NCBI RefSeq assembly: GCF_001436395.1
Contig: NZ_AZGJ01000002.1
Coordinates: forward strand, 1 to 64,000
Direction: 5' to 3'
DNA: 64,000 bases
DNA from: Secundilactobacillus malefermentans DSM 5705 = KCTC 3548
GTDB taxonomy: Bacteria; Bacillota; Bacilli; Lactobacillales; Lactobacillaceae
Below, piece after piece: positions 37,607 to 47,676 of the stretch. Every line of letters begins with the position of its first letter. The stretch's first letter is position 1. The position numbers were made by a program, and so were the translations under genes. The notes beneath the pieces are model-generated. The model was not told the DNA's origin and searched no databases. It saw only the letters and a list, made by a program, of their open reading frames with translations.

Positions 37607-39831
37607 CAGTTCCTCCTTAAAAAGGTATGCCATTTTCCAATATGGTTTCCTTCAAATACATATGAAATCATACCATCTGTTTGTGTATTAAAATATGGGA
37701 TCCCCTGTTTTTTTAACGTTTGTAGTGTTTCTTCATTAGGATGTCCGTACCGATTTTCTCTCCCAGCAGATATTATTCCTAATTTTGGCGATATTTGCTT
37801 GAGTACCTTTGGATCTGAGGCTGTCTTACTACCATGATGGCCTAATTTTAAAACATCCACCTTAAGTGTCGGGTATTGCTCAATAATATCTCTCTCCCCT
37901 TGCCTATCCAAATCACCCGTAAACAGCCACCGCTTTTTTCCTAGCCAGCAGGTCAAAGCCATGGAATCACCATTTTCGCCAATTCCAGAGTGAAACGGAT
38001 GCAATACTTCAAAGGGAGATTTGTTGGGAATACTACCGGCGCGTAAAGGTTTAATATTGCTTAAGGAAATGAAATTTTTAACTTTATTAATAAAGGCCGG
38101 ATTTTTCTGCATACCCAGTGGAACATACAAGTTATCAACGTTCAAGTTAGCCAATACAACTGGCGCATCCCCAGTATGATCCGCGTCTTTATGACTTAAA
38201 TATAACCCATTTAAATGTGAAATTCCTTTACTTTTTAAATAATTAATCGTAATTGTTTCTGCTCGACTTCTCGCTTTTGTGGTTTCCTTAAACTTCGAAT
38301 TTCCGAAAGCCAGTCGTCCACCCGTATCAATCATTGAGACGCTGCGGTTAAACGGTTCCCTCACTAAAAAGCAATCACCCTGTCCAATATCAAAGTAGGT
38401 AACCTCTCCATGGATTGGTAAATGAATCATCCCAAACATTCCTAGATATACAACTAATATTGTGCTCAATAAACCTAAACTTTTTTCCTTTTGACCAATC
38501 AAAATTAGCGTCGCAATAAAAACAAAAGCCAGTCCTCCAAGTGCAGGCTTACCAAAAGTAATGAGGCCTGGAAGTTTTGCAACATTATTTAAACCTGCGT
38601 TAAATATTCCAATTAGCAAATTGGCAATTTGTCCAATGAACGTAAACTTTAAGCCCAATATACCGCCCATAAATGTTAATGGAAAAATGAAGGCACTAAA
38701 GAACGGTAAAATTAGTAGATTGGCTAGTAAGGACAAAACATGCCATTCAAAAATATGGAACAAAATGAAGGGTAAGCTTATCAGGTTCATTAAAAATGTT
38801 TGTACCCAGAATTTTTCATGGCTAACAAACATTAAACAAAAAGCTAGCCCAAAACTCAACTGATTTCCCATTTGCATGATTAGTGCAGGTTGAATAGCCG
38901 TACAAATCATCAATGTCACACCAAAATTGTCCATTGGTAAAATTTGTTTCCCAAATTTTAAGAATAATAATCTCATCTCCGCCATTATTATTGCTCTTAA
39001 AAGGCCAGTTGCGCCACCCGTAAATATGAAATATAGGGGTAAAGCAACGATTAAAAGCCACTGAATCAAGTTTTTTGAGCGACGGAATAGTGTTAGCAGT
39101 CTCTCAATCAGCATTAGAAAAATGGATACGTGTAAACCTGAGATGCTAAATAAATGAATGAGTCCCAATTGTTTAACACCAGTTAATTGCTGATAAAAGT
39201 CCTGAGTTCTGGCACCCAAAATCAGACCTTGAAAATATAGTTTTAATTCTTTAGGTAGCCTTTGAGATTGAGAAACAGCTAAACATCGCCAAATGTGGCA
39301 CTGATTAATCACGCTTTGAATAATGTTTGTTGCTTTTGCAGATTGAATATTAAGAATCTGATTAATTTTGATCGTATTTAAAATACCATTTTGTTCATCA
39401 TATTTTCGCCGATCAAATTCATTTACGTTTGTCGCTTGAACGGGCAGCGCCACATCACCCTTTACAGAAAACAGAATAGGCACTTTAATTCTTTTATAGC
39501 GCCTTATTTCACTTGGTGAGTTACTAAAATATATTGCTGAAATTTTGGTGCCATTACTAAGTCTGCCCATCAACCTAAGTTGATTCCCAACCACCGTTAC
39601 GTTATCTGGTTGAACGAACAAGCTTACCCGAACATTTTCAACGGGCGTAATTTGGGATTGATTCTGCCGGATATTAAAACAAAAGAAGTACCCTGAGAAA
39701 ATCAAAAATCCAATCACACAACTGATTAAAATTTTAATGTTTTTGAGATAAATAATCCTAATTAGCCAGTATATTAGTACACATAAGCCTAAAACCTTAT
39801 TTCCATAGCAAAAAATTGCCAAACCACTCAC
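37606..39831 (-). CDS. comEC: DNA uptake channel protein ComEC/Rec2
   Basis: This 741-residue membrane protein forms the channel that takes single-stranded DNA into competent cells. An N-terminal soluble/OB-like region follows the first helices, and the central competence domain has the signature GLIHLFSISGLHVSIFLMLI (near residue 230). The C-terminal metallo-beta-lactamase domain has YFDIGQGDCFLV, LSHKDADHTGD and LKLGHHGSKTASD, so its nuclease residues look intact. The annotated start is GTG, without a good SD; the homologous-looking text continues upstream in frame, so the real start may be earlier. It lies between comEB and holA. Confidence 0.93.
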   Translation of the reverse strand: MSGLAIFCYGNKVLGLCVLIYWLIRIIYLKNIKILISCVIGFLIFSGYFFCFNIRQNQSQITPVENVRVSLFVQPDNVTVVGNQLRLMGRLSNGTKISAIYFSNSPSEIRRYKRIKVPILFSVKGDVALPVQATNVNEFDRRKYDEQNGILNTIKINQILNIQSAKATNIIQSVINQCHIWRCLAVSQSQRLPKELKLYFQGLILGARTQDFYQQLTGVKQLGLIHLFSISGLHVSIFLMLIERLLTLFRRSKNLIQWLLIVALPLYFIFTGGATGLLRAIIMAEMRLLFLKFGKQILPMDNFGVTLMICTAIQPALIMQMGNQLSFGLAFCLMFVSHEKFWVQTFLMNLISLPFILFHIFEWHVLSLLANLLILPFFSAFIFPLTFMGGILGLKFTFIGQIANLLIGIFNAGLNNVAKLPGLITFGKPALGGLAFVFIATLILIGQKEKSLGLLSTILVVYLGMFGMIHLPIHGEVTYFDIGQGDCFLVREPFNRSVSMIDTGGRLAFGNSKFKETTKARSRAETITINYLKSKGISHLNGLYLSHKDADHTGDAPVVLANLNVDNLYVPLGMQKNPAFINKVKNFISLSNIKPLRAGSIPNKSPFEVLHPFHSGIGENGDSMALTCWLGKKRWLFTGDLDRQGERDIIEQYPTLKVDVLKLGHHGSKTASDPKVLKQISPKLGIISAGRENRYGHPNEETLQTLKKQGIPYFNTQTDGMISYVFEGNHIGKWHTFLRRN

Positions 39832-39869
39832 ATTAATTGCCGGAAATATCCAATAACCACGTTCAATAA

Positions 39870-40349
39870 TTAATCAGTTAGATAAGTTTCCAATGATGCT
39901 TCATCAAGAATATCGGAAGTAAGCGATACTTTTTCTAGTGCAACGTTTTTAAGCTTAATCAGTTTTTCAGCATACGGATCATTATGATAATTTCTTAGAT
40001 AGTAAATTTTAACAATCCCCGCCTGTAACAGCATTTTAGTACATTGTAAGCATGGAAAATCAGTGACATATATTTCTGCCCCATCAGTCGATTCACCAAA
40101 CTTAGCACACTGCAAAATAGCATTCATTTCTGCGTGAATGGTTCTCATGCAGTGGCCATCTACCAAGTAACAACCCTCATCAATACAGTGTGTATCTCCT
40201 GCAACTGAGCCATTATACCCGCCTGCAATAATTCGTCGATCCCTGACTAAGGTTGCACCAACAGAAAGACGATTGCACGTACTTCTTGAAGCCAATAGGA
40301 CCGCTTGTATCATAAAATATTGGTTCCAAGGGATTCTTTTTTTATCCAA
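39870..40349 (-). CDS. comEB: dCMP deaminase-family protein ComEB
   Basis: This 159-residue zinc deaminase is the second gene of the late-competence comE cluster. The zinc-binding HAEMNAIL motif is near residue 74 and PCLQCTKML is near residue 100, with GSVAGDTHC between. The reaction is deoxycytidylate deamination to dUMP; comEB is not needed for DNA uptake in Bacillus. It starts at TTG with AAAGGAGATC just upstream. The unit is separate from comEA by 68 bases. Confidence 0.94.
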   Translation of the reverse strand: MDKKRIPWNQYFMIQAVLLASRSTCNRLSVGATLVRDRRIIAGGYNGSVAGDTHCIDEGCYLVDGHCMRTIHAEMNAILQCAKFGESTDGAEIYVTDFPCLQCTKMLLQAGIVKIYYLRNYHNDPYAEKLIKLKNVALEKVSLTSDILDEASLETYLTD

Positions 40350-40417
40350 GATTAAAGATCTCCTTTTAAAAGTTTTCCCTCCTAGTATAGCAAATTTCTA
40401 ACCTTAAAATCTTACAA

Positions 40418-41143
40418 TTATACAGTCGCGGTTTCTGAAATTTTTTCAACTGTTTTATCACCAAACCCGCTAATTTTTGTCAAATCGTTGACGCTCTTAA
40501 ACTCTCCGTGTGCTTCGCGATATTGAATAATATCTTCTGCTTTTTTCTCTCCAATTCCCGAAAGCTCCTGTAATTGCGATGCATCAGCCTGATTTAAATT
40601 AACCTTAGCCCCTCCAGCATCCGGGGAGCCATTAGAAGAATTCGGAGTCTCGCTGGGATTACTACTTGAACTCTCAACTGGTGTTCCCGTCATTGCGCCC
40701 GGTTCACCTTTAACCTCCCCCTTCACTGGAACGTATACTACTTGCTGATCCGTCAAGGATTGTGCCAAATTTATGTGCTTTTGATCGGCAGACCTATTAA
40801 AGCCACCAGCCAAATCAATTGCATCGTTCACCCGCATATTAGCCGTCACTTGGTAGACACCTGGATTTTTGACTGCGCCTTTAACATCAATGTAGATTTG
40901 TTTATGTCCGTCTGAACTGGCTGTTTGTTGAAAACCACTAGACTGGGTTGATGCTGATGACCCACTAACTTTTCTAGGACTTACCATGGAATTGCCAGTT
41001 TGTGTGCCATTCAAAGTTGGGCTATCTGTCCCCCCTTTTTGATTGAGCATGAAGAAACTAATAGCTACTAAAATAAGGACTGCAATAATTCCGCCAATTA
41101 TTTGAATCCGATATTCTTGATATAATTCCTTTACCTTATCCAA
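40418..41143 (-). CDS. comEA: DNA-binding competence protein ComEA
   Basis: This 241-residue protein is anchored by one N-terminal membrane helix (about residues 14-32). An SLBB domain follows (IYIDVKGAVKNPGVYQVTAN, near residue 84), then a Gly/Ser-rich linker. The C-terminal double helix-hairpin-helix DNA-binding domain (VNLNQADASQLQELSGIGEK, about residues 178-241) binds incoming double-stranded DNA. It starts at TTG, 6 bases after GGAGGTGG, and a terminator separates it from the protease upstream, so it is probably its own unit with comEB and comEC. Confidence 0.95.
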   Translation of the reverse strand: MDKVKELYQEYRIQIIGGIIAVLILVAISFFMLNQKGGTDSPTLNGTQTGNSMVSPRKVSGSSASTQSSGFQQTASSDGHKQIYIDVKGAVKNPGVYQVTANMRVNDAIDLAGGFNRSADQKHINLAQSLTDQQVVYVPVKGEVKGEPGAMTGTPVESSSSNPSETPNSSNGSPDAGGAKVNLNQADASQLQELSGIGEKKAEDIIQYREAHGEFKSVNDLTKISGFGDKTVEKISETATV

Positions 41144-41182
41144 CTTGCCACCTCCTTCACTGTTAAGTACGAAAAATAGTCG

Positions 41183-41220
41183 AAAAAAAATCAGTTAGAT
41201 TATTCTCTAACTGATTTTTT
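41183..41220. terminator. Terminator between the SepM-like protease gene and comEA
   Basis: AAAATCAGTTAGA pairs with TCTAACTGATTTT, with A- and T-runs on the outer sides. It overlaps the protease stop. Confidence 0.85.
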
Positions 41221-42262
41221 ATTTTTCTAAATAATCTAATGCATCCTTAAAGGTTTGTACTGGTACTACTTTCATCCCCGGCGCATATTTTTTAGCAGTC
41301 TTTTTTGCCTGTTCATAGTTAGTTAAATGATTTGGCTCATATTTGAGCACTTCTTTGCTTGGCTTTAAGTAAGGGGCGAAAAATATCTTTGCTCCTGCTT
41401 TATGTGCGGCAATAATTTTCTTATCAATTCCGCCAATTTCGCCAACTGAACCATCAGGATTAATCGTTCCAGTACCCGCTATTTTTTGTCCATGCCTAAT
41501 GTTTTTCCCAGTTAACTGGCTGTATATTTGTAGGCTAAACATTAATCCACCTGAAGGCCCACCAATATCCCCAGGGTTAACCTTTATCGGAATTTTAGTA
41601 TGAACTTTTATATTATCAGTGAGCGTAATTCCAATTCCAGGAGTTCCCTTTGCAATATCAATTAACTTACCGGTTGCTTGCTGCGAGTGGCCATTGTGTG
41701 TAAAAGAAATTGTCATTTTCTGATTTACTTTTTGTTTCCGAATGTACTTCTGAAAGCCATATGCACTTGAGAAATGTTGTTTATTTACTCTGGTTACAGT
41801 GTCTCCCACGCTTAATTTTGAACGAAAATTAGAATTTTTACTAATATTTAAAACGTAAATTCCAAGATATTTTCTGGAAACTTGTTTGTTTGCCGCCTTA
41901 TATGCGGTTGCAATTGCCTGATTGATGGCACTTTGCATGTAAAAATTTTGAACTTTCTCATAGGTTTTACCAGTTTGCCCACCGGTAACTGCCTCTTCGC
42001 TTTCAATTGAATAGTAATCAGGTTTAAGCTTTGCGAGTGCCATCGTAATCGGGCGGGCTTTTGAGATTCTGACATATGTAATCATAAAGGAACCTTTATT
42101 CTTGTCAGGATGCTTAGAAATCTTTACAAATGAACTCAAATCATCCGCTGATCCAGGTGCCTCGATATACTTAGACATTGGCCAAAATAAAGCGATTACG
42201 AGCGCTAATAAAAAAACCGAGACGAGGATCGTCCGATTTATAAAATGTTTATTATTTTTCAT
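41219..42262 (-). CDS. SepM-family membrane serine protease (PDZ and Lon catalytic domains)
   Basis: This 347-residue protein has one N-terminal membrane helix, a PDZ domain (about residues 115-200) and a C-terminal Lon-type protease domain. Catalytic Ser is in GPSGGLMFSL and catalytic Lys in GGIDKKIIAAHKAGAK. It matches YlbL of Bacillus and SepM of streptococci, which trims a competence pheromone. No such pheromone is visible here, so the target is open. ATG 42262 follows GGTGAG, choosing against the 11-codon longer frame. The gene overlaps the 3' end of coaD. Confidence 0.93.
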   Translation of the reverse strand: MKNNKHFINRTILVSVFLLALVIALFWPMSKYIEAPGSADDLSSFVKISKHPDKNKGSFMITYVRISKARPITMALAKLKPDYYSIESEEAVTGGQTGKTYEKVQNFYMQSAINQAIATAYKAANKQVSRKYLGIYVLNISKNSNFRSKLSVGDTVTRVNKQHFSSAYGFQKYIRKQKVNQKMTISFTHNGHSQQATGKLIDIAKGTPGIGITLTDNIKVHTKIPIKVNPGDIGGPSGGLMFSLQIYSQLTGKNIRHGQKIAGTGTINPDGSVGEIGGIDKKIIAAHKAGAKIFFAPYLKPSKEVLKYEPNHLTNYEQAKKTAKKYAPGMKVVPVQTFKDALDYLEK

Positions 42263-42737
42263 TTGGCTCACCAGCTTCGAGGGCACTTGCAACAATTGGT
42301 GGCACTAGATCACTTAAATTCCCGTTGAAATGGGCAACTTCCTTCAACAAACTAGAAGCAACAAAATCATACTTAGAATCAGCCACCATAAATAGTGTCT
42401 CCACGTTACTATCTAAATATTGATTCATTCCAGCAATCTTTTTTTCAAACTCAAAATCAGTATTATCTCGAATTCCTCGAATAATAATTTTGGCGTTGAT
42501 GGATTTCAAAAAGGTGACCGTAAGACCCGTTTCAATTCTTGCAGTGACATTTGGTAGCCCTTTTGTACTGTCTTTAATAAAAGAAAGCCGTTGCTCACTT
42601 GAAAAAAGTGATTTTTTTGAAGTGTTAGTACCAACTACTACCACTACCTCATCAAAAATTTGGCTCGCTCTTTTAATGATATTTAAGTGTCCGTTTGTAA
42701 TGGGATCAAAGCTTCCTGGATACACTGCTATTGTCAT
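42252..42737 (-). CDS. coaD: Phosphopantetheine adenylyltransferase
   Basis: This 161-residue enzyme carries out the fourth step of coenzyme A synthesis, joining ATP and 4'-phosphopantetheine. The nucleotidyltransferase motif GSFDPITNGHLNIIKRA is at residues 7-23, RGIRDNTDFEFE is near residue 90 and the family's YDFVASSLLKEVA ends the active site. It starts at ATG after GGAGGA, overlapping the rsmD stop by 4 bases, and is itself overlapped by the protease gene. Confidence 0.97.
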   Translation of the reverse strand: MTIAVYPGSFDPITNGHLNIIKRASQIFDEVVVVVGTNTSKKSLFSSEQRLSFIKDSTKGLPNVTARIETGLTVTFLKSINAKIIIRGIRDNTDFEFEKKIAGMNQYLDSNVETLFMVADSKYDFVASSLLKEVAHFNGNLSDLVPPIVASALEAGEPNEK

Positions 42738-43297
42738 CCGTGTTCCTCCTCGCCAAATCGATAAATATTAATTTCCGTAATTCCATAATCTTTTTTTTCA
42801 ACCAACCGGAAGCCTTCTTGTTGTCCAAGCTTGGCATCTTGATCAGTTTCACAAGCAATAATAGCGTCATCACTAAGTAAGTCTAACTTTTTAAGGCTTG
42901 CCATTTGGTCGCTTATTTTTTGTTCTTTATAAGGCGGGTCAAAGAAAACAAGCGAAAATTTTATGTTTTGCTTAGAGAATTGCTTCAATGCTAAATTAGC
43001 ATCTCGCTTTAAAATTGAAAATTGATTAGGAGATTTCGTGACTTCAATATTTTGCTTAATTGTTTTAATGGCTAGGCCCTGACGATCCACTAAATAGGCC
43101 ATGTCAATTCCTCTAGAGACCGCCTCAATACTTAACCCACCGGAACCCGCAAATAGGTCCAAACTGTTACCACCCTCAAAATAAGGGCCAATAATGTTAA
43201 ATAATGATTCTTTTATCTTATCGGTTGTTGGCCGAGTTTTCGTTCCTGGCACTGCTTTTAATCGACGACCACCAAATTGACCTGCAACTACACGCAT
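42734..43297 (-). CDS. rsmD: 16S rRNA guanine-N2 methyltransferase RsmD
   Basis: This 187-residue enzyme methylates G966 (E. coli numbering) of 16S rRNA with SAM. It has the opening MRVVAGQFGGRRLKAVPG, the SAM-binding NSLDLFAGSGGLSIEAVSRG and the catalytic DPPYKEQ motif near residue 117. It starts at ATG overlapping the ylbG stop by one base (TAATG), so the run ylbG-rsmD-coaD-protease is tightly coupled. Confidence 0.96.
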   Translation of the reverse strand: MRVVAGQFGGRRLKAVPGTKTRPTTDKIKESLFNIIGPYFEGGNSLDLFAGSGGLSIEAVSRGIDMAYLVDRQGLAIKTIKQNIEVTKSPNQFSILKRDANLALKQFSKQNIKFSLVFFDPPYKEQKISDQMASLKKLDLLSDDAIIACETDQDAKLGQQEGFRLVEKKDYGITEINIYRFGEEEHG

Positions 43298-43590
43298 TAA
43301 TCTTCCTCCGTTAAACTATTATCAACAGCTTTAAGCGGATCATTCCGATCTTGTTTCCTAAACCAAGTATCCAATTCTGCTCGTGGAGATTCGACCAGTC
43401 GTTTCACAAAATGGAGTTGTTCTAATTGCTTTTTTGTTTCTGCAATTTTTTCTTGGTGCACAAAAATGACAGCATACCTCATTCGTTTTGAAATATACGT
43501 AATTTCTCCAAATCGCTTTAACTGGCGCATTTGCTTAAGATTATACGTATAAACAATCAGTTCTTCTCTTTGTTCAACTTTAAAATCCAT
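43297..43590 (-). CDS. YlbG-family protein (DUF2129)
   Basis: This 97-residue cytoplasmic protein belongs to the small YlbG/DUF2129 family found next to rsmD in Firmicutes. The conserved text includes LIVYTYNLKQMRQLKRFGEI and AVIFVHQEKIAETKKQLEQL. No activity is known. It starts at ATG after AAGGTG and lies 11 bases downstream of ftsW. Confidence 0.85.
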   Translation of the reverse strand: MDFKVEQREELIVYTYNLKQMRQLKRFGEITYISKRMRYAVIFVHQEKIAETKKQLEQLHFVKRLVESPRAELDTWFRKQDRNDPLKAVDNSLTEED

Positions 43591-43601
43591 AAAATCACCT
43601 T

Positions 43602-44759
43602 TTATTCTCGATTATATTTTTCTTTCGCACTAATATTCAAGAGTGTCCCAATTGCAACACTTGCTGTAATCATACTAGAGCCCCCATAACTCACAAATGG
43701 AAAGGTTACTCCAGTAATTGGTAACATTCCCAATACCCCACCTAAATTGAAAAACGTTTGGACGGAAAGATAAGTAGCAATGCCATAGCAAAGAAGTGAG
43801 TAAAAATTGTTTTTGCTACGAATTCCAATTAAAACCGCTCTTCCAATAATAACCATCAGTAATAAAATAAGTGCAAGACAGAATAACAGACCTAATTCTT
43901 CCGCAGTTATTGCGATAATAAAATCAGTGTTGGGTTCAGGCAGGTAGCCAGTTTTTTGAATTGAGCGGCCAAGGCCGACACCAAACAATCCACCATTGCT
44001 CAAAGCATAATATGAATTGACTAATTGTTGCCCGACTGTCTGAGCATGCGCAAATGGATTTTCAAACGCAATAATCCGTTGTAACTTGTATGACTTAACA
44101 ATTCCACTATTTGCCAGTATTCCGGCTAAAGGAAGTAAGATGAAATAAACCGCAATAAGTGACCCTATTAGCCAACTAGCACTCTTTTTTATTCCCATGC
44201 CACTGGCCAACCAAATAACGGCTATTGCAGCAAAGTTAATCACCGCACCACCCAAATCAGGTTGAAGTAAAATCAGCAAAATTTGTAGCATGCTTAAAAT
44301 CATTGGCGCCTTTAACTCATCCCACCAATTTTTTACTGATAAATGCATTTCTGATTGTCTACGGGCATTAGCCACGTAGTACGCATTTAAGAAAATTAAG
44401 AAATACTTGGAAAACTCAGCTGGTTGAATACTAAACGAGCCAAAAGAAATCCATCCCGCCGCACCGTTAACTGTTTTTCCAAAGAATAAGAGCCCTAACA
44501 GAACGACCATAAAAACAACCCAAATGCTGAATAGCGTTTTGGCTTTTCTGAATCTCTCAAGATTTAATCGATAAACGACATATGCTAGTCCAAGTCCGAT
44601 AATCACAAATGTCGATTGTCGCTTTAAATAACCCAGTGGTGTTCCACCACTTTGTACTGCAATGTTTGAACTTGAAGAATATACCATCACTATTCCGATA
44701 GCACACAAGATAATAAATGGCACAAAAATAAAATAGTCTAAATATTTAAGTTTTTTCAT
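43602..44759 (-). CDS. ftsW: FtsW/RodA-family cell-wall polymerase (SEDS)
   Basis: This 385-residue ten-helix membrane protein belongs to the SEDS family of peptidoglycan glycosyltransferases. Signature stretches include the N-terminal YSSSSNIAVQSGG-like region, the helix-5 PAEFSKYF (contains the conserved Glu/Lys region), the loop NPFAHAQTVGQQLVNSYYAL and the C-terminal SYGGSSMI. The genome position, upstream of ylbG and downstream of typA, is that of ftsW in lactobacilli. It starts at ATG with only a weak SD. FtsW is likelier than RodA from context and the short C-terminus. Confidence 0.92.
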   Translation of the reverse strand: MKKLKYLDYFIFVPFIILCAIGIVMVYSSSSNIAVQSGGTPLGYLKRQSTFVIIGLGLAYVVYRLNLERFRKAKTLFSIWVVFMVVLLGLLFFGKTVNGAAGWISFGSFSIQPAEFSKYFLIFLNAYYVANARRQSEMHLSVKNWWDELKAPMILSMLQILLILLQPDLGGAVINFAAIAVIWLASGMGIKKSASWLIGSLIAVYFILLPLAGILANSGIVKSYKLQRIIAFENPFAHAQTVGQQLVNSYYALSNGGLFGVGLGRSIQKTGYLPEPNTDFIIAITAEELGLLFCLALILLLMVIIGRAVLIGIRSKNNFYSLLCYGIATYLSVQTFFNLGGVLGMLPITGVTFPFVSYGGSSMITASVAIGTLLNISAKEKYNRE

Positions 44760-44883
44760 ACGTACTCACTCATCCACAACATTATGAGGCTTGCCCCTAC
44801 TGTAATTAATTGACATTATTATATCATAATCACACTGCATATTTTCTTTTTTTAAAATTCAAGAGACAATCTTAGAACAAATT

Positions 44884-44914
44884 AAAAAGCCGCTGAAAAA
44901 ATTCAGCGGCTTTT
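44884..44914 (-). terminator. Terminator of typA
   Basis: AAAAGCCGCTGAA pairs with TTCAGCGGCTTTT on the minus strand and a T-run follows. Confidence 0.9.
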
Positions 44915-44919
44915 ATAGC

Positions 44920-46761
44920 TTATTTAGAGCTTGATCGGTTCTTCTTAGCATTCTTTTCTCGGAGACTTGAATCAAGAGTTTGCTTACGTAAACGAACACT
45001 CTCAGGTGTTACTTCACAGTACTCATCATCATTCAAGAACTCTAATGATTCTTCAAGTGAAAGATGCGTAGGAGTCTTAATCCGTGATGCATCATCAGAA
45101 CCAGCTGCACGAACGTTGGTTAAGTTCTTACCCTTTGTGATATTAACTGTAATATCATTTTCACGGCTATTTTCACCGACAATCATTCCTTCGTACACTT
45201 CGGTACCAGGTTCGATTAACAATGTACCACGACTTTCAATACCCATCATCGCGTATAAAGTAGCCTTACCAGAATTCATAGAAACCAAAGTACCCTTTGA
45301 ACGGCCAGGATGCCAGTTTCTAATAACTGGTGCATATTTCTTAAATGTATGGTTCATGATTCCGTATCCACGAGTCATTGACATAAATTCGGTTGAGTAA
45401 CCAATTAATCCACGTGAAGGTGCAAGGAATGTCAAACGAGTTTGTCCGTTTTCAGTTGATTCCATGTTTTGCATTTCACCTTTACGTTGTGAAAGACTAT
45501 CAATAACGCCACCAGTATATTCTTCTGGTGTATCAATTTGGACCTCTTCAAAAGGTTCACTATTAACACCTTCAACGTCTCGGTAAATAACTTCTGGACG
45601 AGATACTTGTAATTCAAAGCCTTCACGACGAAGGGTTTCAACCAAGATTGAAAGGTGAAGCTCACCACGACCTGATACAACCCAAGCAGCTGGTTCACTG
45701 GTATCTTCAACTCGAAGTGATACATCAGTCTGCAACTCACGCTTTAGACGATCTTCAAGTTGGCGACCAGTAACAAACTTACCTTCGCGACCAGCAAATG
45801 GTGAATCATTCGTTCTGAAAGTCATTTGAAGGGTTGGCTCGTCAATACGAAGTACTGGCAATGCCTCTTGCGTTTGAGGATCAACAACAGTCTCACCAAC
45901 GTTAATGTCTTCCATTCCTGAAATGGCAATTAAATCTCCGGCTTTAGCTTCATCAATTTCAAGTCGTTTTAATCCAAAGTAACCGAAAAGCTTCGTTACA
46001 CGGAAGTTCTTTGTTGAACCGTCAAGCTTCATCAAGGTAACGTTGTCTCCAACCTTAATCTTGCCTCGGAAAATACGGCCAATTCCAACACGACCAACGA
46101 AATCATTATAATCTAGCATTGCCACTTGGAATTGAAGAGGTTCATCTTCGTTATCAAGGGGTGATGGAATACTCTTAATGATTGTGTCAAAGACAGGCTT
46201 CATTGTGTGTTCTTGTGAATCCAATTCTGGATCATAACTTGAAGTTCCATTCATAGCTGAAGCATAAATAACTGGGAAATCAAGTTGGTCTTCATCAGCA
46301 CCAAGTTCAATAAAGAGATCAAGCACTTCATCAACAACTTCTGAAGGACGAGCACCTGGACGGTCAACCTTGTTAATGACAACAATTGGTGTCAAATGTT
46401 GGTCCAAAGCTTTTTTAAGCACAAAACGAGTTTGTGGCATAGTTCCTTCAAAAGCATCAACAACTAATAGAACACCATCAACCATACGCATGATTCGTTC
46501 AACTTCGCCACCGAAGTCGGCATGTCCTGGTGTGTCCAAAATATTAATTTGCTTATCACCGTAACGGACAGCTGTGTTCTTTGATAAAATCGTGATGCCT
46601 CGTTCACGCTCAATGGCGTTTGAATCAAGGGCACGGTCCTCAATCTGGACATGCTCGTCAAGGGTATCTGACTGCTTTAATAACTCATTCACTAAAGTAG
46701 TCTTACCGTGGTCAACGTGGGCAATAATGGCAATGTTACGAATATCATCTCTGGTTTTCAA
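44920..46761 (-). CDS. typA: Ribosome-associated GTPase TypA/BipA
   Basis: This 613-residue translational GTPase works in ribosome assembly and stress adaptation. The P-loop [10 protein letters not shown] is near residue 13, with [17 protein letters not shown], an EF-G-like domain III/V and the C-terminal BipA domain ([16 protein letters not shown]). TTG 46761 gives 613 residues and follows AAAGGAAG at 8 bases, so I use it. The longer frame from 46803 would add a 14-residue tail unlike the family. Confidence 0.96.
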   Translation of the reverse strand: MKTRDDIRNIAIIAHVDHGKTTLVNELLKQSDTLDEHVQIEDRALDSNAIERERGITILSKNTAVRYGDKQINILDTPGHADFGGEVERIMRMVDGVLLVVDAFEGTMPQTRFVLKKALDQHLTPIVVINKVDRPGARPSEVVDEVLDLFIELGADEDQLDFPVIYASAMNGTSSYDPELDSQEHTMKPVFDTIIKSIPSPLDNEDEPLQFQVAMLDYNDFVGRVGIGRIFRGKIKVGDNVTLMKLDGSTKNFRVTKLFGYFGLKRLEIDEAKAGDLIAISGMEDINVGETVVDPQTQEALPVLRIDEPTLQMTFRTNDSPFAGREGKFVTGRQLEDRLKRELQTDVSLRVEDTSEPAAWVVSGRGELHLSILVETLRREGFELQVSRPEVIYRDVEGVNSEPFEEVQIDTPEEYTGGVIDSLSQRKGEMQNMESTENGQTRLTFLAPSRGLIGYSTEFMSMTRGYGIMNHTFKKYAPVIRNWHPGRSKGTLVSMNSGKATLYAMMGIESRGTLLIEPGTEVYEGMIVGENSRENDITVNITKGKNLTNVRAAGSDDASRIKTPTHLSLEESLEFLNDDEYCEVTPESVRLRKQTLDSSLREKNAKKNRSSSK

Positions 46762-46857
46762 AATGTTCTTCCTTTCGTTATCTAACTCTAATTTAGTAAT
46801 CAACTACGTTCATTTGACTAACAGACGAACTTGATCAGTAATTCATAGTAGTTCGCA

Positions 46858-46886
46858 TAAAAAAACTGTGACCTAATTGTCACAGT
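46858..46886 (-). terminator. Terminator of the inositol-phosphatase-family gene
   Basis: ACTGTGAC and GTCACAGT form an 8-bp stem with a 6-base loop, and seven T residues follow on the minus strand. Confidence 0.88.
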
Positions 46887-47671
46887 CAGACGTTCTCTTT
46901 TACAATTTTTCGAATGTCTTGTTGTGCTTTCTCTGTCGTTACCAATACAAGGTTAGATGATAACATATCTAACGGCGTTCCGTCAACCTTCGTGCATACT
47001 AGTCCGAGAGTGCTGGCCAAAATATTACCTGCTGCAACATCCCACGGCTTTAAATATGAAATGTATCCAACTGTTTTGCCAAGAAGCACGTGAATAAATT
47101 CAATCCCGGCTGAACCGTATATTCGCATCCCAGCACTATTTCTTATAATTGACTGCATCCCAAATTTATTTTCAATGACAAGGGGACCACTCGCCCCAAA
47201 TAAGCCACTTCGTAAATTCACGTTTTCCGGATTCTGTAATTTTTGTTCGTTTGCAAAAACACCAATTGCGGGGCCTCCAGAATACAAAACATTTTTAGGC
47301 ACATCATATATATATCCCAAAATCCCCTGCCCGTCTTGGTAGAGAGCTAACATAATTGCGTAATGATCTCGCTGCTTGACAAAGTTCATCGTTCCGTCAA
47401 GCGGATCAATAATCCAAACCGAGCCCTTCATCGAAGTTAGCCGATCACCTTGACCTTCCTCACCCAAAATTTTACTGTCAGGATCAAAAGTACGGATTTT
47501 ATCAATTAGAAATCGCTCACTTGCTTTATCCACATTTGTCACTAAGTCGCGCGGACCAGTTTTAGTTGAAATATCTAATTTAGACTGCATCATTTTATTA
47601 ATTAAATCGTAATCAGCCTGAAGCCACTTCTTAACAGTCTGATTAATTCGACCAATCTCTATCTTATCCAT
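46886..47671 (-). CDS. Inositol monophosphatase-family protein (SuhB-like)
   Basis: This 261-residue enzyme has the family's metal-binding motifs in order: GEEG near residue 75, IDPLDGTMNF near residue 92 and KPWDVAAGNIL near residue 211. It should hydrolyse a sugar or inositol phosphate with magnesium, though bisphosphate nucleotides are possible too. I choose ATG 47671. A TTG at 47680 is only 3 bases from the GGAGG SD and would be poorly placed, so 264 residues remain possible. It lies directly downstream of the UPF0223 gene, which it nearly overlaps. Confidence 0.88.
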   Translation of the reverse strand: MDKIEIGRINQTVKKWLQADYDLINKMMQSKLDISTKTGPRDLVTNVDKASERFLIDKIRTFDPDSKILGEEGQGDRLTSMKGSVWIIDPLDGTMNFVKQRDHYAIMLALYQDGQGILGYIYDVPKNVLYSGGPAIGVFANEQKLQNPENVNLRSGLFGASGPLVIENKFGMQSIIRNSAGMRIYGSAGIEFIHVLLGKTVGYISYLKPWDVAAGNILASTLGLVCTKVDGTPLDMLSSNLVLVTTEKAQQDIRKIVKENV

Positions 47672-47676
47672 TTTAT

